DNA from: JACVRW01 sp963716215
GTDB lineage: Bacteria > Actinomycetota > Thermoleophilia > Solirubrobacterales > Thermoleophilaceae
Direction: 5' to 3'
Assembly: GCA_963716215.1 (NCBI GenBank)
Contig: OY970298.1
Coordinates: 186,001-250,000, forward strand
DNA length: 64,000 bases
The position numbers were made by a program, and so were the translations under genes. The notes beneath the pieces were generated by a model. The model did not search any database and was not told the DNA's origin. It was given only the letters and a program-made list of their open reading frames with translations. Of the stretch, positions 24,307-33,219 are shown piece after piece. The stretch's first letter is position 1, and the number at the start of each line of letters is the position of its first letter.

Positions 24307-24605
24307 TGGACATCGTCTGGTTCCTCGTCCTCTCGGCGTTCCTGTTCGTGATCGGCGCCGCCGGCGTGCTCACCCGCCGCAATCCGCTCGTGGTGCTGCT
24401 GTGCCTGGAGCTGATGCTGAACGCGGGCAACCTCGCGCTGGTCGCGTTCTCGCGCATGCACGGCGGGCAGGCCGGTCAGGTCTTCGCGCTGATGGTCATG
24501 GTGATCGCCGCGTGTGAGGTCGTGATCGGCCTCGGGATCATCGTCGCGATGTACCGCAACCGGCTGCCGATCGACGTCGACGAGATGTCGGAGCTGCGCG
24601 GGTGA
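24306..24605 (+). CDS. nuoK: NADH-quinone oxidoreductase subunit K
   Basis: The 99-residue three-helix subunit resembles MrpC. The conserved acidic residues within helices are seen in LLCLELMLNAGNLALVAF (Glu ~38) and MVIAACEVVIGLGI (Glu ~73); these take part in proton translocation. Length and spacing are standard. Overlaps nuoL by 4 bp (GTGA). Confidence 0.95.
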   Translation: MDIVWFLVLSAFLFVIGAAGVLTRRNPLVVLLCLELMLNAGNLALVAFSRMHGGQAGQVFALMVMVIAACEVVIGLGIIVAMYRNRLPIDVDEMSELRG

Positions 24606-26620
24606 GCGCCACCTCCTACGGCTGGCTGATCCTCGCGTTCCCGCTGGCGGGGACGCTGCTGATCGCGGTCGGATGGCTGCGTCCGGGCGGGCTGCCCGGC
24701 CGACTGCCCGGCTGGATTGCCAGCGGGGCCATCCTCGGCGCCTTCCTGTCGGCGATCGGCGCGCTGGTCCAGATCCAGGACCAGCCCGAGGACGCCCGTT
24801 CGCTGGTCGACTCCGCCTGGACCTACGCGGCGACCGGCGACTTCCAGGTGGACATGGCGATCCTCGTGGACCCGCTGTCGGTGTTCATGTGCCTCGTGGT
24901 GAGCGGCGTCTCGTTCCTGATCCACGTCTACTCGCTCGCCTACATGGGCGGCGACCGCGGCTACACCCGCTACTTCGCCTACCTCAACTTCTTCGTCTTC
25001 TCGATGCTGCTGCTGGTGCTGGCGGCCAACTTCGTGCTGCTGATCGTGGGCTGGGCCTTCGTCGGCGCCGCGTCCTACCTGCTGATCTCCTACTGGTACC
25101 GCCGCGAGACCGCCACCCGCGCCGGCATCAAGGCGTTCGTGATCAACGTGATCGGCGACGTGGGCCTCGTGGTCGCCGCGTTCCTGCTGCTCAACGAGAC
25201 CGGCACGCTCGACTACGCAGGCGTGTTCGCCGGCGCGGAGCAGGCGTTCGGGCAGAACGACGGCACGCTGGTGGCCGCGTGCCTGCTGATCCTCGTCGGC
25301 GCCTTTGCCAAGTCGGCCCAGCTGCCGCTGCACACCTGGCTCCCGGACGCGATGGAGGGCCCCACCCCCGTCTCCGCCCTGATCCATGCCGCGACGATGG
25401 TCACCGCCGGCGTGTACCTGATCGCCCGCACCCACCCACTCTTCGAGCTCGCCCCGACCGCCGCGGACATCAGCGCGATCATCGGCACCGCGACGCTGAT
25501 CTTCGCGGCGACCGTGGCGCTGGCGGTCACCGATCTGAAGCGGACGATCGCCTACAGCACGATCAGCCAGATCGGCTACATGATCCTCGGCGTCTCGGTG
25601 TTCGCCTACGGCGCCGGCCTCTTCCACCTGATGACCCACGCCTTCTTCAAGGCGGTGCTGTTCATGGGCGCCGGCTCGGTGATCAGCGCCATGGGCGGCA
25701 TCCAGGACATGGACAAGATGGGCGGCTTCCGCAAGGCGATGCCGTTCACGTTCGCCACGTTCACCGCGGGCGCGCTGGCGCTGGCCGCGTTCCCGTTCAC
25801 CTCCGGCTTCTTCTCCAAGGACGAGATCCTCGCGTTCACGATCGCGCGGGGCGGCTGGTACGTGGCCCTGGGGATCGCCGGGTACGTGGGGGCGCTGCTG
25901 ACCGCCTTCTACGCCTTCCGGATGGTGTTCCGCGTGTTCTACGGCAAGCCCGTGGCCGAGGCGCGTGAGCTGGAAGCGGGGCACCTCGCCCACCACCCGC
26001 CCGCGAATCCGGCCACCGGCGAGTCCGAGGACACCGACGTGGGCTTCCCGGCCGAGGAGCATCACATCGCCGAGCGCGCCGGGCCGATGCGCGCCGCGAT
26101 GGCGCCGCTGGCGGTGCTCGCGCTGATTGCCGGCTTCCTCCAGGTACCCGGGGTGACCGACGTGATCGAGAAGTTCCTCGAGCCGACCTTCGCGGACTCG
26201 CACTTCCACGAGGCGGCGCCCAGCGACAGCGACGAGTGGATCGGCCTGGTCGTGGGCGGTCTGATCGCGCTCACCGGCATCACGGCGGCCTACTTCGCCT
26301 ACGTGCGCCGGCGCGGGATCACCCTGCAGCTGCGCGACCGCTACGCCCACGTGCACGCCTTCCTCGTGAACAAGTGGTACTTCGACGAGCTGTTCGAGGC
26401 CCTGTTCGTGCGACCCGTGACCACCGCCGGCGCGTTCGGGCGAGGCGTGATCGAGACGCGCTTCGTGCAGGGCTTCATCGTCGGCGGCGCCACCAGCGTC
26501 GTGCGCGCGGGCACGTCGTTCGCACGCGCCATCCAAACCGGCTACCTGCGCGCCTACGCCCTGCTGCTGATGCTCGGCGTGGCCGTGCTCGCCCTCTACT
26601 TCCTGCTGGCCAGCTCGTGA
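24602..26620 (+). CDS. nuoL: NADH-quinone oxidoreductase subunit L
   Basis: The 672-residue antiporter-like subunit has about 16 helices plus the long lateral helix. Key features are DLKRTIAYSTISQIGYM (~residues 304-320), the Lys in HTWLPDAMEGPTPVSALIH, and the second-half Lys in FFKAVLFMGAGSVI. The C-terminal helical arm packs along NuoM and NuoN. A charged, His-rich loop (HLAHHPP, EEHHIAER) near residue 460-490 is longer than average. GTG start overlaps nuoK. Confidence 0.95.
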   Translation: MSATSYGWLILAFPLAGTLLIAVGWLRPGGLPGRLPGWIASGAILGAFLSAIGALVQIQDQPEDARSLVDSAWTYAATGDFQVDMAILVDPLSVFMCLVVSGVSFLIHVYSLAYMGGDRGYTRYFAYLNFFVFSMLLLVLAANFVLLIVGWAFVGAASYLLISYWYRRETATRAGIKAFVINVIGDVGLVVAAFLLLNETGTLDYAGVFAGAEQAFGQNDGTLVAACLLILVGAFAKSAQLPLHTWLPDAMEGPTPVSALIHAATMVTAGVYLIARTHPLFELAPTAADISAIIGTATLIFAATVALAVTDLKRTIAYSTISQIGYMILGVSVFAYGAGLFHLMTHAFFKAVLFMGAGSVISAMGGIQDMDKMGGFRKAMPFTFATFTAGALALAAFPFTSGFFSKDEILAFTIARGGWYVALGIAGYVGALLTAFYAFRMVFRVFYGKPVAEARELEAGHLAHHPPANPATGESEDTDVGFPAEEHHIAERAGPMRAAMAPLAVLALIAGFLQVPGVTDVIEKFLEPTFADSHFHEAAPSDSDEWIGLVVGGLIALTGITAAYFAYVRRRGITLQLRDRYAHVHAFLVNKWYFDELFEALFVRPVTTAGAFGRGVIETRFVQGFIVGGATSVVRAGTSFARAIQTGYLRAYALLLMLGVAVLALYFLLASS

Positions 26621-28104
26621 CCATTCACCTCTCGATCCTGCTCTTCCTGCCGCTGGCCGCGGCGCTGCTGGGAGCCTTCCTGCCGGCCGGGATGGCGCGC
26701 TGGGCGGTGCTGGCCAGCACCGTCGCAGTGCTGCTCTACGCGGTCGCGCTGCTGGTGGACTTCGAGCCCGGCGCCCGCGGCCTGCAGTACGTGACCGACG
26801 ACGAGTGGATCCCCGAGCTGGGCATCCGCTACCAGCTCGGCATCGACGGCCTCAACCTGTTCATGGTCGCGCTCACCGCGATCGCCTGGGTGCCCTGCAC
26901 GCTGGTCGCGGCCTTCCGCGAGCACGACCGGCCCAAGCTGTTCTTCTTCTGCCTCGGGCTCGGCGAGACGGCGGTGCTGGGCGCGTTCCTGGCCCAGGAC
27001 CTGGCGCTCTTCATCGTCTTCTTCGACCTGATGCTGGTGCCGTTCTACTTCATGATCGGCGGCTGGGGCTCGGGCGACCGCGTGCGCGCCACCACCAAGT
27101 TCGTGATCTACACCTTCGCCGGGTCGCTCCTGATGCTCGCTGCGGCCGTGGCGCTGGGCGTGCTGTCGACCCCACCGGGCGGTGAGATCTCGTTCTCGCT
27201 CGCCGAGCTGCAGCAGCGCTCGGTGTCGGAGGGCACGCAGCACTGGATGGTGCTGCTGTTCGCGCTCGCCTTCTTCGTCAAGGCGCCGCTGTTCCCGCTG
27301 CACGGCTGGGTGCCCGAGACCTACCGCTCCTCGCCGATCGTGACGATCGCGCTGCTCGGCGGCGTGCTCTCGAAGGTCGGCGTCTACGGCTTCCTGCGGA
27401 TCGTGCTGCCGATCATGCCCGACGGCGCGGTGTACTGGCAGGAGCTGTTCATCATCGTGGCGGTCTTCTCGATCCTCTACGGGTCGATCCTCGCCTTCTC
27501 CCAGGACAACGTGCGGCTGGTCATCGCGTACTCCTCGATCGCCCAGATGGGCTTCATCGTGCTGGGCATCTTCGCCCTGGACGACAAGGGCGCCCAGGGC
27601 GCCGTCTTCCAGATGCTCAACCACGGGCTCGTCGTGGTGCCGCTGTTCCTGATCATCGGCGTCATCGCCGCCCGCGCCAACGGCAGCGAATCGCTCTCCG
27701 AGCTCGGCGGGCTGGCGTTCCGCGCCCCGATCCTGGCGACGCTGTTCCTGATCGTCGCGTTCGCCACCCTCGCCATGCCCGGATCGGCCAACTTCGTCGG
27801 CGAGATCCTCGTGCTGTTCGGGGCGTTCGAAGACCAGCTCGTCTACGGCCTGGTGGCGAGCGTCGGCGTTGTGCTCGCGGCGATCTACATGATCCGCGTG
27901 TTCCAGCGCACCATGCACAACCGGCCCGGCCCCGCTGTCGAGCCGCGCGAGATCGACGGCCTGCACCTGGCGGCGGTCGTGCCGCTGGTGGCGATCATCG
28001 TGGCGCTGGGCGTGTATCCGAACTTCGTGATGCAACGCACCGAGCGGGCCACCGTGGCGGCGGTTGCCGAGAGCCAGGTCGGCGGGGAGGTCGCGGCGCG
28101 ATGA
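26617..28104 (+). CDS. nuoM: NADH-quinone oxidoreductase subunit M
   Basis: The 495-residue antiporter-like proton-pump subunit starts at GTG 26617 (M-TIHLSILLFLPLAAALLG), overlapping nuoL by 4 bp. Signatures are RYQLGIDGLNLFMV, KAPLFPLHGWVPETYRSSP with its conserved Lys, and NVRLVIAYSSIAQMGFIVLG. Length is normal. It overlaps nuoN by 4 bp (ATGA). Confidence 0.95.
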   Translation: MTIHLSILLFLPLAAALLGAFLPAGMARWAVLASTVAVLLYAVALLVDFEPGARGLQYVTDDEWIPELGIRYQLGIDGLNLFMVALTAIAWVPCTLVAAFREHDRPKLFFFCLGLGETAVLGAFLAQDLALFIVFFDLMLVPFYFMIGGWGSGDRVRATTKFVIYTFAGSLLMLAAAVALGVLSTPPGGEISFSLAELQQRSVSEGTQHWMVLLFALAFFVKAPLFPLHGWVPETYRSSPIVTIALLGGVLSKVGVYGFLRIVLPIMPDGAVYWQELFIIVAVFSILYGSILAFSQDNVRLVIAYSSIAQMGFIVLGIFALDDKGAQGAVFQMLNHGLVVVPLFLIIGVIAARANGSESLSELGGLAFRAPILATLFLIVAFATLAMPGSANFVGEILVLFGAFEDQLVYGLVASVGVVLAAIYMIRVFQRTMHNRPGPAVEPREIDGLHLAAVVPLVAIIVALGVYPNFVMQRTERATVAAVAESQVGGEVAAR

Positions 28105-29642
28105 CGCTCCCGTTCGCCGAGATCCAGGCCCCCGAGATCGACTACCGCGCGCTGTCGCCGCTGATGGCCACGGTCGGCGGCTCGATCCTGGTGCTGATGG
28201 TCGGCCTGCTGCGCGGTCGCTTCGTGCAGACCCAGCTCGTGCCGGCGCTGACGGCCGGCGCGCTGCTCACGGCGATCGGCCTCACGATCTGGATCTGGGA
28301 GCCGGGCGTGCAGCAGCCGATCCTCGAGGGCTCGCTGACGATGGACACGCTCGCCCTCGGCCTCTCGATGCTCTTCTATGTGGCCGGGCTGGTGTGCGTG
28401 GCGCTGTCGGTGCGCGCCAACGCCACCCGCGAGGCCGGCCACGGCGAGTACCACTCGATGCTGCTCGGGTCGGTCACCGGCATGGTCGTGCTGGCCGCGG
28501 CGTCGGACCTGATCACGCTGTTCGTGGGCATCGAGCTGCTGTCGATCCCGCTCTACGTGCTGTGCGCGACCGAGCTGCGCCGGCGCACCTCGCTGGAGGC
28601 AGGGCTGAAGTACCTGGTGATCGGGTCGGTCGGCTCGGCCACGCTGCTCTACGGCCTGGCGCTCGTCTACGGCGCCACCGGCGCCATGCAGTTCGACGCG
28701 ATCGCCGACGCGATCTCCTCGGGCGCCATCGACCTCACGGATCCGCTGCTGCTGACCGGGATCGCGCTGATCGTGACCGGCCTGGCCTTCAAGGCCTCGG
28801 TGGCGCCGTTCCACCAGTGGACGCCGGACGTGTACCAGGGCGCGCCGACGGCGATCACGACGTTCATGGCCGTCGCGACCAAGGCGGCGGCCTTCGCGAT
28901 CATGCTGCGGCTGCTCGACCACGCGCTCGGCCTGTCCCAGCTCCAGTGGGCGCCGGCGCTGGCCGGGCTGGCCACGGCGACGATCGTGATCGGCAACGTC
29001 GGGGCGATCGCCCAGCGCTCGCTCAAGCGGCTGCTCGCCTGGTCGAGCGTGGCGCAGGCCGGCTACCTGCTGGCCGGCGTGGTCGTCGGGTCGACGCTCG
29101 GCCTCGAGGCCACCGTCCTCTACCTCGCCGTGTACCTGCTGATGAACGTGGCGGCCTTCTCGGTGGTGGTCGCGCGCGAGCGCGTCTCGGAGCACGGGGA
29201 CGACCTGTCCTCGCTGGAGAACCTGGGCCGCTCGCAGCCGTGGCTGGCCTGGCCGATGACGATCGCGATGCTCTCGCTCGCGGGCGTCCCGGCCACCGCG
29301 GGCTTCATCGGGAAGTTCTATTTGATCGACGCGACCGTGGCCGGGGACTACGCCTGGCTCGGCGTGGTGATCGTGGTCGGGTCGGTGATCTCGCTCGTCT
29401 ACTACCTGCGCGTGATCGCGGTGATGTGGATGGGCGAGTACGTGGTCGAGCTGCCGACGCTGCCGCCCCGCCGGGTCAGGCCGGTGTCCGGCTGGAGTCC
29501 AGAGGCCGACCTGCGCGCCCAGCCAGAGGTGGCCGTGATCGCCATCGCCTTCGCCGCGGCCACCATCCTGTTCGGTATCTGGCCCGATCCGCTGTTCGAC
29601 GCGGCCCGGGACATCGGGACCGCGATCAGCGGACTGCGCTAG
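28101..29642 (+). CDS. nuoN: NADH-quinone oxidoreductase subunit N
   Basis: The 513-residue antiporter-like subunit completes the 14-gene complex I operon. Motifs: SVAPFHQWTPDVYQGAPT, with the Lys of LAFKASVAPF just before it, and SLKRLLAWSSVAQAGYLL. No terminator-like hairpin is visible before the next gene; a TACGCT -10-like element 22 bp downstream begins a new unit. Confidence 0.95.
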   Translation: MTLPFAEIQAPEIDYRALSPLMATVGGSILVLMVGLLRGRFVQTQLVPALTAGALLTAIGLTIWIWEPGVQQPILEGSLTMDTLALGLSMLFYVAGLVCVALSVRANATREAGHGEYHSMLLGSVTGMVVLAAASDLITLFVGIELLSIPLYVLCATELRRRTSLEAGLKYLVIGSVGSATLLYGLALVYGATGAMQFDAIADAISSGAIDLTDPLLLTGIALIVTGLAFKASVAPFHQWTPDVYQGAPTAITTFMAVATKAAAFAIMLRLLDHALGLSQLQWAPALAGLATATIVIGNVGAIAQRSLKRLLAWSSVAQAGYLLAGVVVGSTLGLEATVLYLAVYLLMNVAAFSVVVARERVSEHGDDLSSLENLGRSQPWLAWPMTIAMLSLAGVPATAGFIGKFYLIDATVAGDYAWLGVVIVVGSVISLVYYLRVIAVMWMGEYVVELPTLPPRRVRPVSGWSPEADLRAQPEVAVIAIAFAAATILFGIWPDPLFDAARDIGTAISGLR

Positions 29643-29663
29643 CGCCGAACCGCCCCGGGCCGT

Positions 29664-29669
29664 TACGCT
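29664..29669 (+). promoter_or_regulatory. -10-like element of the acyl-CoA ligase gene
   Basis: TACGCT 29 bases before ATG 29699. The leader carries a GGGGGAG ribosome binding site, so this unit is leadered, unlike most others here. Confidence 0.4.
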
Positions 29670-29698
29670 CACGCCTGGCAACGAAGGGGGAGCGACGG

Positions 29699-31210
29699 AT
29701 GAGCGAGAACCTGGCCCGGATCCTCACCGAGACGGCGGCCGCGCACGGCGATCGGACGGCCTTCAAGCTGGACGACGTCGAGCTGAGCTACGCCGCCCTC
29801 GACCAGGCGAGCGCGCGCATCGCGTCGCTGCTCAAGGCGAAGGGCGTCGTGCCGGGCGATCGCGTCGGGCTGATGCTGCCGAACGTCCCCTACTTCCCGG
29901 TGCTCTACTACGGGATCCTGCGCGCGGGCGCCGTGGTCGTGCCGATGAACGTGCTGCTCAAGGCGCGCGAGACCGGCTACTACCTCGAGGACCCGGGCGC
30001 CAGGCTCGTGTTCGCCTGGCACGGCTTCGCGGAGGCCGCCGAGGCCGGCGCCGAGCAGGCCGGCGCCGAGTGCATCCTCGTCGAGCCGGGCAAGTTCGAG
30101 CAGCTCGTCTCGCAGTACGAGCCGGACCCCGAGGTGACCGAGCGCTCCGCGGACGACACGGCCGTGATCCTCTACACGAGCGGCACGACCGGCAAGCCGA
30201 AGGGCGCCGAGCTGACGCACCCGAACCTGCGGCACAACTGCGACGCGGTGGTCGCGTTCGCCGAGTTCGGTCCGGGCGAGGTGCTGCTCGGCGCGCTGCC
30301 GCTGTTCCACACGTTCGGCCAGACCTGCACGATGAACTGCGCCGTCATGAGCGGCGCGACCGTCACGATGCTGCCGCGCTTCGAACCCGACAAGGCGCTC
30401 GAGATCATCGAGCGCGACGCGGTGACGGTGTTCCAGGGCGTGCCGACGATGTACAACGCGCTGCTGCACGCCGACTCGGCCGCGTCGACGGACACGTCGA
30501 ACCTGCGCATCTGCATGTCCGGCGGCGCGGCGATCCCGATGGAGCTGATCCGCGCGTTCGAGGAGAAGTTCAACTGCATGGTCCTGGAGGGCTACGGGCT
30601 TTCGGAGACCTCTCCGGTGGCGTCGTTCAACCACCCCGGCCGGGAGCGCAAGGCCGGCTCGATCGGCACACCGATCGAGGGTGTCGAGATGCAGGTCTGG
30701 GACGACGACGGCAACGAGGTCCCCCAGGGCGAGGTCGGCGAGATCGTGATCCGCGGCCACAACGTGATGTCCGGGTACTGGAACCGGCCCGACGCCACGT
30801 CCGAGGCGATCGACGCGGACGGCTGGTTCAAGACCGGAGACATGGCCAAGGTGGACGAGGACGGCTACTTCTTCATCGTCGACCGCAAGAAGGACATGAT
30901 CATCCGCGGCGGCTACAACGTCTACCCGCGCGAGGTCGAGGAGGTGCTGTACGAGCACCCGGCCGTTCAGGAGGCCGCCGTGGTGGGTGTGCCCGACGAG
31001 GCCCTCGGCGAGGAGGTCGGCGCGGCGGTGGTGCTGTGCAAGGGCGAGTCGCTCAGCGCGGACGAGCTGAAGGCATACATCAAGGAGCAGCTGGCGGCGT
31101 ACAAGTACCCGCGCCGGATCTGGTTCGTGGACGAGCTGCCCAAGGGCCCCACCGGCAAGATCCTCAAGCGCGAGATCGAGGTGCCGGAGCAGGCGCTGGC
31201 GGCGCCCTAG
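29699..31210 (+). CDS. Long-chain acyl-CoA synthetase (AMP-forming ligase)
   Basis: The 503-residue ANL-superfamily enzyme activates a fatty or other carboxylic acid with ATP to an acyl-AMP and then loads CoA. Motifs: P-loop ILYTSGTTGKPKGAELTH (~residue 160), EGYGLSETSP (~300), the hinge GWFKTGDMAKVDEDGYFFIVDRKKDMI split over ~380-405, and the C-terminal catalytic Lys in KGPTGKILKREI. Members with this architecture are usually long-chain fatty-acid-CoA ligases; substrate length cannot be read. The stop overlaps the convergent cupin stop in one CTAG. Confidence 0.92.
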   Translation: MSENLARILTETAAAHGDRTAFKLDDVELSYAALDQASARIASLLKAKGVVPGDRVGLMLPNVPYFPVLYYGILRAGAVVVPMNVLLKARETGYYLEDPGARLVFAWHGFAEAAEAGAEQAGAECILVEPGKFEQLVSQYEPDPEVTERSADDTAVILYTSGTTGKPKGAELTHPNLRHNCDAVVAFAEFGPGEVLLGALPLFHTFGQTCTMNCAVMSGATVTMLPRFEPDKALEIIERDAVTVFQGVPTMYNALLHADSAASTDTSNLRICMSGGAAIPMELIRAFEEKFNCMVLEGYGLSETSPVASFNHPGRERKAGSIGTPIEGVEMQVWDDDGNEVPQGEVGEIVIRGHNVMSGYWNRPDATSEAIDADGWFKTGDMAKVDEDGYFFIVDRKKDMIIRGGYNVYPREVEEVLYEHPAVQEAAVVGVPDEALGEEVGAAVVLCKGESLSADELKAYIKEQLAAYKYPRRIWFVDELPKGPTGKILKREIEVPEQALAAP

Positions 31211-31644
31211 CCGAGCCAGGTGATGCCGTACCGCTCGGAGGCCGTCGCGTAGGCCGCCGGGCCGATCGTGCCGGCGCTTTCCGCGGCGGCCAGCTCGCTA
31301 AAGAAGCCCTCGAGCCCGGCGGGGGCGGTGAGGATCAGCAGCCGCCCCTCGCCCGGCAGTACGCGCCGCTGCGCGCGTGGCACGCCGCGCGGCGCGAAGA
31401 CCATTCCGCCGGGGCCGACGCGGTGCTCCTCGTCGCCGCAGACGATCGCGTGCTCGCCTTCGAGGACGTAGAACAGCTCGTCCTCGTTCGTGTGCACGTG
31501 CGCGGGGGTGTCGACCAGGGGCGGGACCTCCTCGAACACGGTGAAGGCGCCGCCGGTGCTCTCGCCCGACGCCCTCACCAGGATGGTGACCTCGCCGAAC
31601 GTCAGTCGCTCCCCTCCATCCGCCGGTACCGAGAAGCCGGCCAT
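31207..31644 (-). CDS. Single-domain cupin protein
   Basis: The 145-residue protein carries a cupin barrel. Motif 1 is HVHTNEDELFYVLEG with metal ligands His, His and Glu (~residues 49-63). Motif 2 is GGMVFAPRGVPRAQRR, where the usual second-motif His is not obvious. The start is ATG 31644, 7 bases from TACAGT with no Shine-Dalgarno sequence; upstream in-frame GTG codons lie within the promoter. The function of such small cupins (binding, isomerase or dioxygenase) cannot be assigned. It overlaps the acyl-CoA ligase gene convergently by 4 bp. Confidence 0.8.
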   Translation of the reverse strand: MAGFSVPADGGERLTFGEVTILVRASGESTGGAFTVFEEVPPLVDTPAHVHTNEDELFYVLEGEHAIVCGDEEHRVGPGGMVFAPRGVPRAQRRVLPGEGRLLILTAPAGLEGFFSELAAAESAGTIGPAAYATASERYGITWLG

Positions 31645-31651
31645 GCCGCGC

Positions 31652-31657
31652 ACTGTA
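31652..31657 (-). promoter_or_regulatory. -10-like element, leaderless start of the cupin gene
   Basis: TACAGT on the minus strand, exactly 7 bases before ATG 31644. The same hexamer and spacing precede the CBS gene at 52104. Confidence 0.55.
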
Positions 31658-31674
31658 CGACCCGGCGCGCCCAC

Positions 31675-31680
31675 TAGGCT
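31675..31680 (+). promoter_or_regulatory. -10-like element of the sulfatase-like operon
   Basis: TAGGCT, 9 bases before GTG 31690, without a Shine-Dalgarno sequence. It lies back-to-back with the cupin promoter in a 45-bp divergent spacer. Confidence 0.45.
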
Positions 31681-31689
31681 TCCCGCCCC

Positions 31690-33219
31690 GTGGCGCTGAC
31701 TCGGAGAGGACTATTTGGCTCGGGCGCAGCCGGAGCCGCCGCCTTCGGCATGGCCGCGTGCGGCGACGACTACTTCGAGCCGGCGACGAAGCACGACAAG
31801 GACGCGCCCAACACCGTCCTGATCTTCACGGACTCCACGCGCTTCGACTACATCCATCACTTCAACCCGATCGCCCGCAACAAGACGCCGAACCTCGACG
31901 CCCTCGCGCGCGACTCCCTGAGCTTCTCGCTCGCCGTGCCGGAGGCGATGCCGACCGGGCCTGCCCGGCGGGCGCTGCTCACGGGCGTGCGCTCGTTCCC
32001 GTTCCGCAACTACGTCCCCACCGCGGGCCTGCCGGTGGGCCCGGGCTGGATCCCGATCCCGGACTCGTACCCGATCGTCACGGAGGTGATGGGCGAGGCC
32101 GGCATCGAGACCGCCTACTGCACGGACAACCCGTTCCTGATCGGGCCGCGCTTCGCCAACTTCCGGCGCACGGTCGACTGGGTCAAGCCGAGCTACTCGC
32201 AGGGCGCCTACCGGTTCCTCAACAAGCCCTTCAAGCGGCCCGCCACGCGCAGCACGATCGAGCGCTTTCTGCTGCCCGAGCTGTCCGACTCCGTCGAGGT
32301 CGGCCGCCTGCGTGCGATGGCGGGCTGGAACTCGATCTACCGCGACAACGAACGCCAGTACCCCACGGCGCGCGTGGTGCGCAGCGGCATCAACCTCGTC
32401 GACGACCTCAAGGACCGGCGCCCGTTCTTCCTGGGCGTGGACGCCTTCGACCCGCACGAGCCGTTCGACGCGCCGCGCGTCTACCAGCTGGCGGCCGGCA
32501 GCCCGAAGGGCATCGAGACCGCGCAGGGGATCACGCCGATCCAGCCGTTCGAGACGCCCTACTCGTGGGTCGTGAACGTGGACCTCGAGGACGACAGCAT
32601 CGAGCGCGTCCGCGAGCTCTACGCGGCCGAGCTGACGTTCGTGGACGAGTGGATCGGGCGCCTGATGAACAAGCTCGCCGACGAGAACCTGCTCGACGAG
32701 ACCGTCGTCTACTACATGTCCGACCACGGGCTGACGCTCGGCGAGAACGGCGTGATGGGCAAGCACGGCGCGCGCGCCCAGTGGCACATCTACCACGTGC
32801 CGGCGATGATCCGGCACCCCGAAGGCAAGCTCGCCGGCCAGACCAGCCAGTTCTTCGCGTCGACCCACGACATCGCGCCCACGCTGCTCTCGTTCATGGG
32901 CGTGCGGGCGCCCGGGATGATGAACGGCGAGGATCTCTCGGTCCTGTTCGACGGCGGCGAGCCGCCCTCGCGCGAGCACTTCACCTCCTGCTACGACGAC
33001 CACGTCCTGGCCGGCGACCGCGACTGGTTCATGCTCGGCGACAGCGAGGGACGCCTCAAGCGCCTCTACGACAAGCGGGCCGACCCGCGCGAGCTGCACG
33101 ACGTGGCGGCCGAGCATCCGGAGATCGTGGACGCGCTCTGGAAGGTGCTCGAGGACGAGGCCGGCGGGACACTGCCGCAGTTCGGCGCATCCGGGGCGAA
33201 GGGCGTGATCGGGGGGTGA
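31690..33219 (+). CDS. Tat-exported lipoprotein of the sulfatase/alkaline-phosphatase fold with Thr nucleophile
   Basis: The 509-residue protein starts LTRRGLFGSGAAGAAAFGMAAC: a twin-arginine signal with a lipobox Cys at residue 24. The catalytic fold is intact: Asp48 in FTDSTRFDY, nucleophile region T89-G-P-A-R93, SDHG (Asp345, His346) and GKH. True sulfatases have Cys or Ser (C/S-x-P-x-R) at the position of Thr89, converted to formylglycine. Thr is the nucleophile in related phospho-transferases such as LtaS and phosphoethanolamine transferases. So it may be a phosphatase or phosphotransferase rather than a sulfatase. It is first in an operon with a degenerate paralogue and a DHA2 exporter. 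Confidence 0.82.
   Translation: MALTRRGLFGSGAAGAAAFGMAACGDDYFEPATKHDKDAPNTVLIFTDSTRFDYIHHFNPIARNKTPNLDALARDSLSFSLAVPEAMPTGPARRALLTGVRSFPFRNYVPTAGLPVGPGWIPIPDSYPIVTEVMGEAGIETAYCTDNPFLIGPRFANFRRTVDWVKPSYSQGAYRFLNKPFKRPATRSTIERFLLPELSDSVEVGRLRAMAGWNSIYRDNERQYPTARVVRSGINLVDDLKDRRPFFLGVDAFDPHEPFDAPRVYQLAAGSPKGIETAQGITPIQPFETPYSWVVNVDLEDDSIERVRELYAAELTFVDEWIGRLMNKLADENLLDETVVYYMSDHGLTLGENGVMGKHGARAQWHIYHVPAMIRHPEGKLAGQTSQFFASTHDIAPTLLSFMGVRAPGMMNGEDLSVLFDGGEPPSREHFTSCYDDHVLAGDRDWFMLGDSEGRLKRLYDKRADPRELHDVAAEHPEIVDALWKVLEDEAGGTLPQFGASGAKGVIGG

Noticed and set aside
24476..26536. Very long open frame antisense to nuoL (686 codons), and similar long antisense frames opposite nuoD, nuoF, nuoH and nuoM
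   Set aside because: High GC content leaves antisense frames open; the translated products are His/Arg/Glu-rich and resemble no protein, while the sense frames encode clear complex I subunits.
31690..33219. Annotation as an ordinary sulfatase
   Set aside because: The Cys/Ser that becomes formylglycine is Thr89, so sulfatase activity is not supported.
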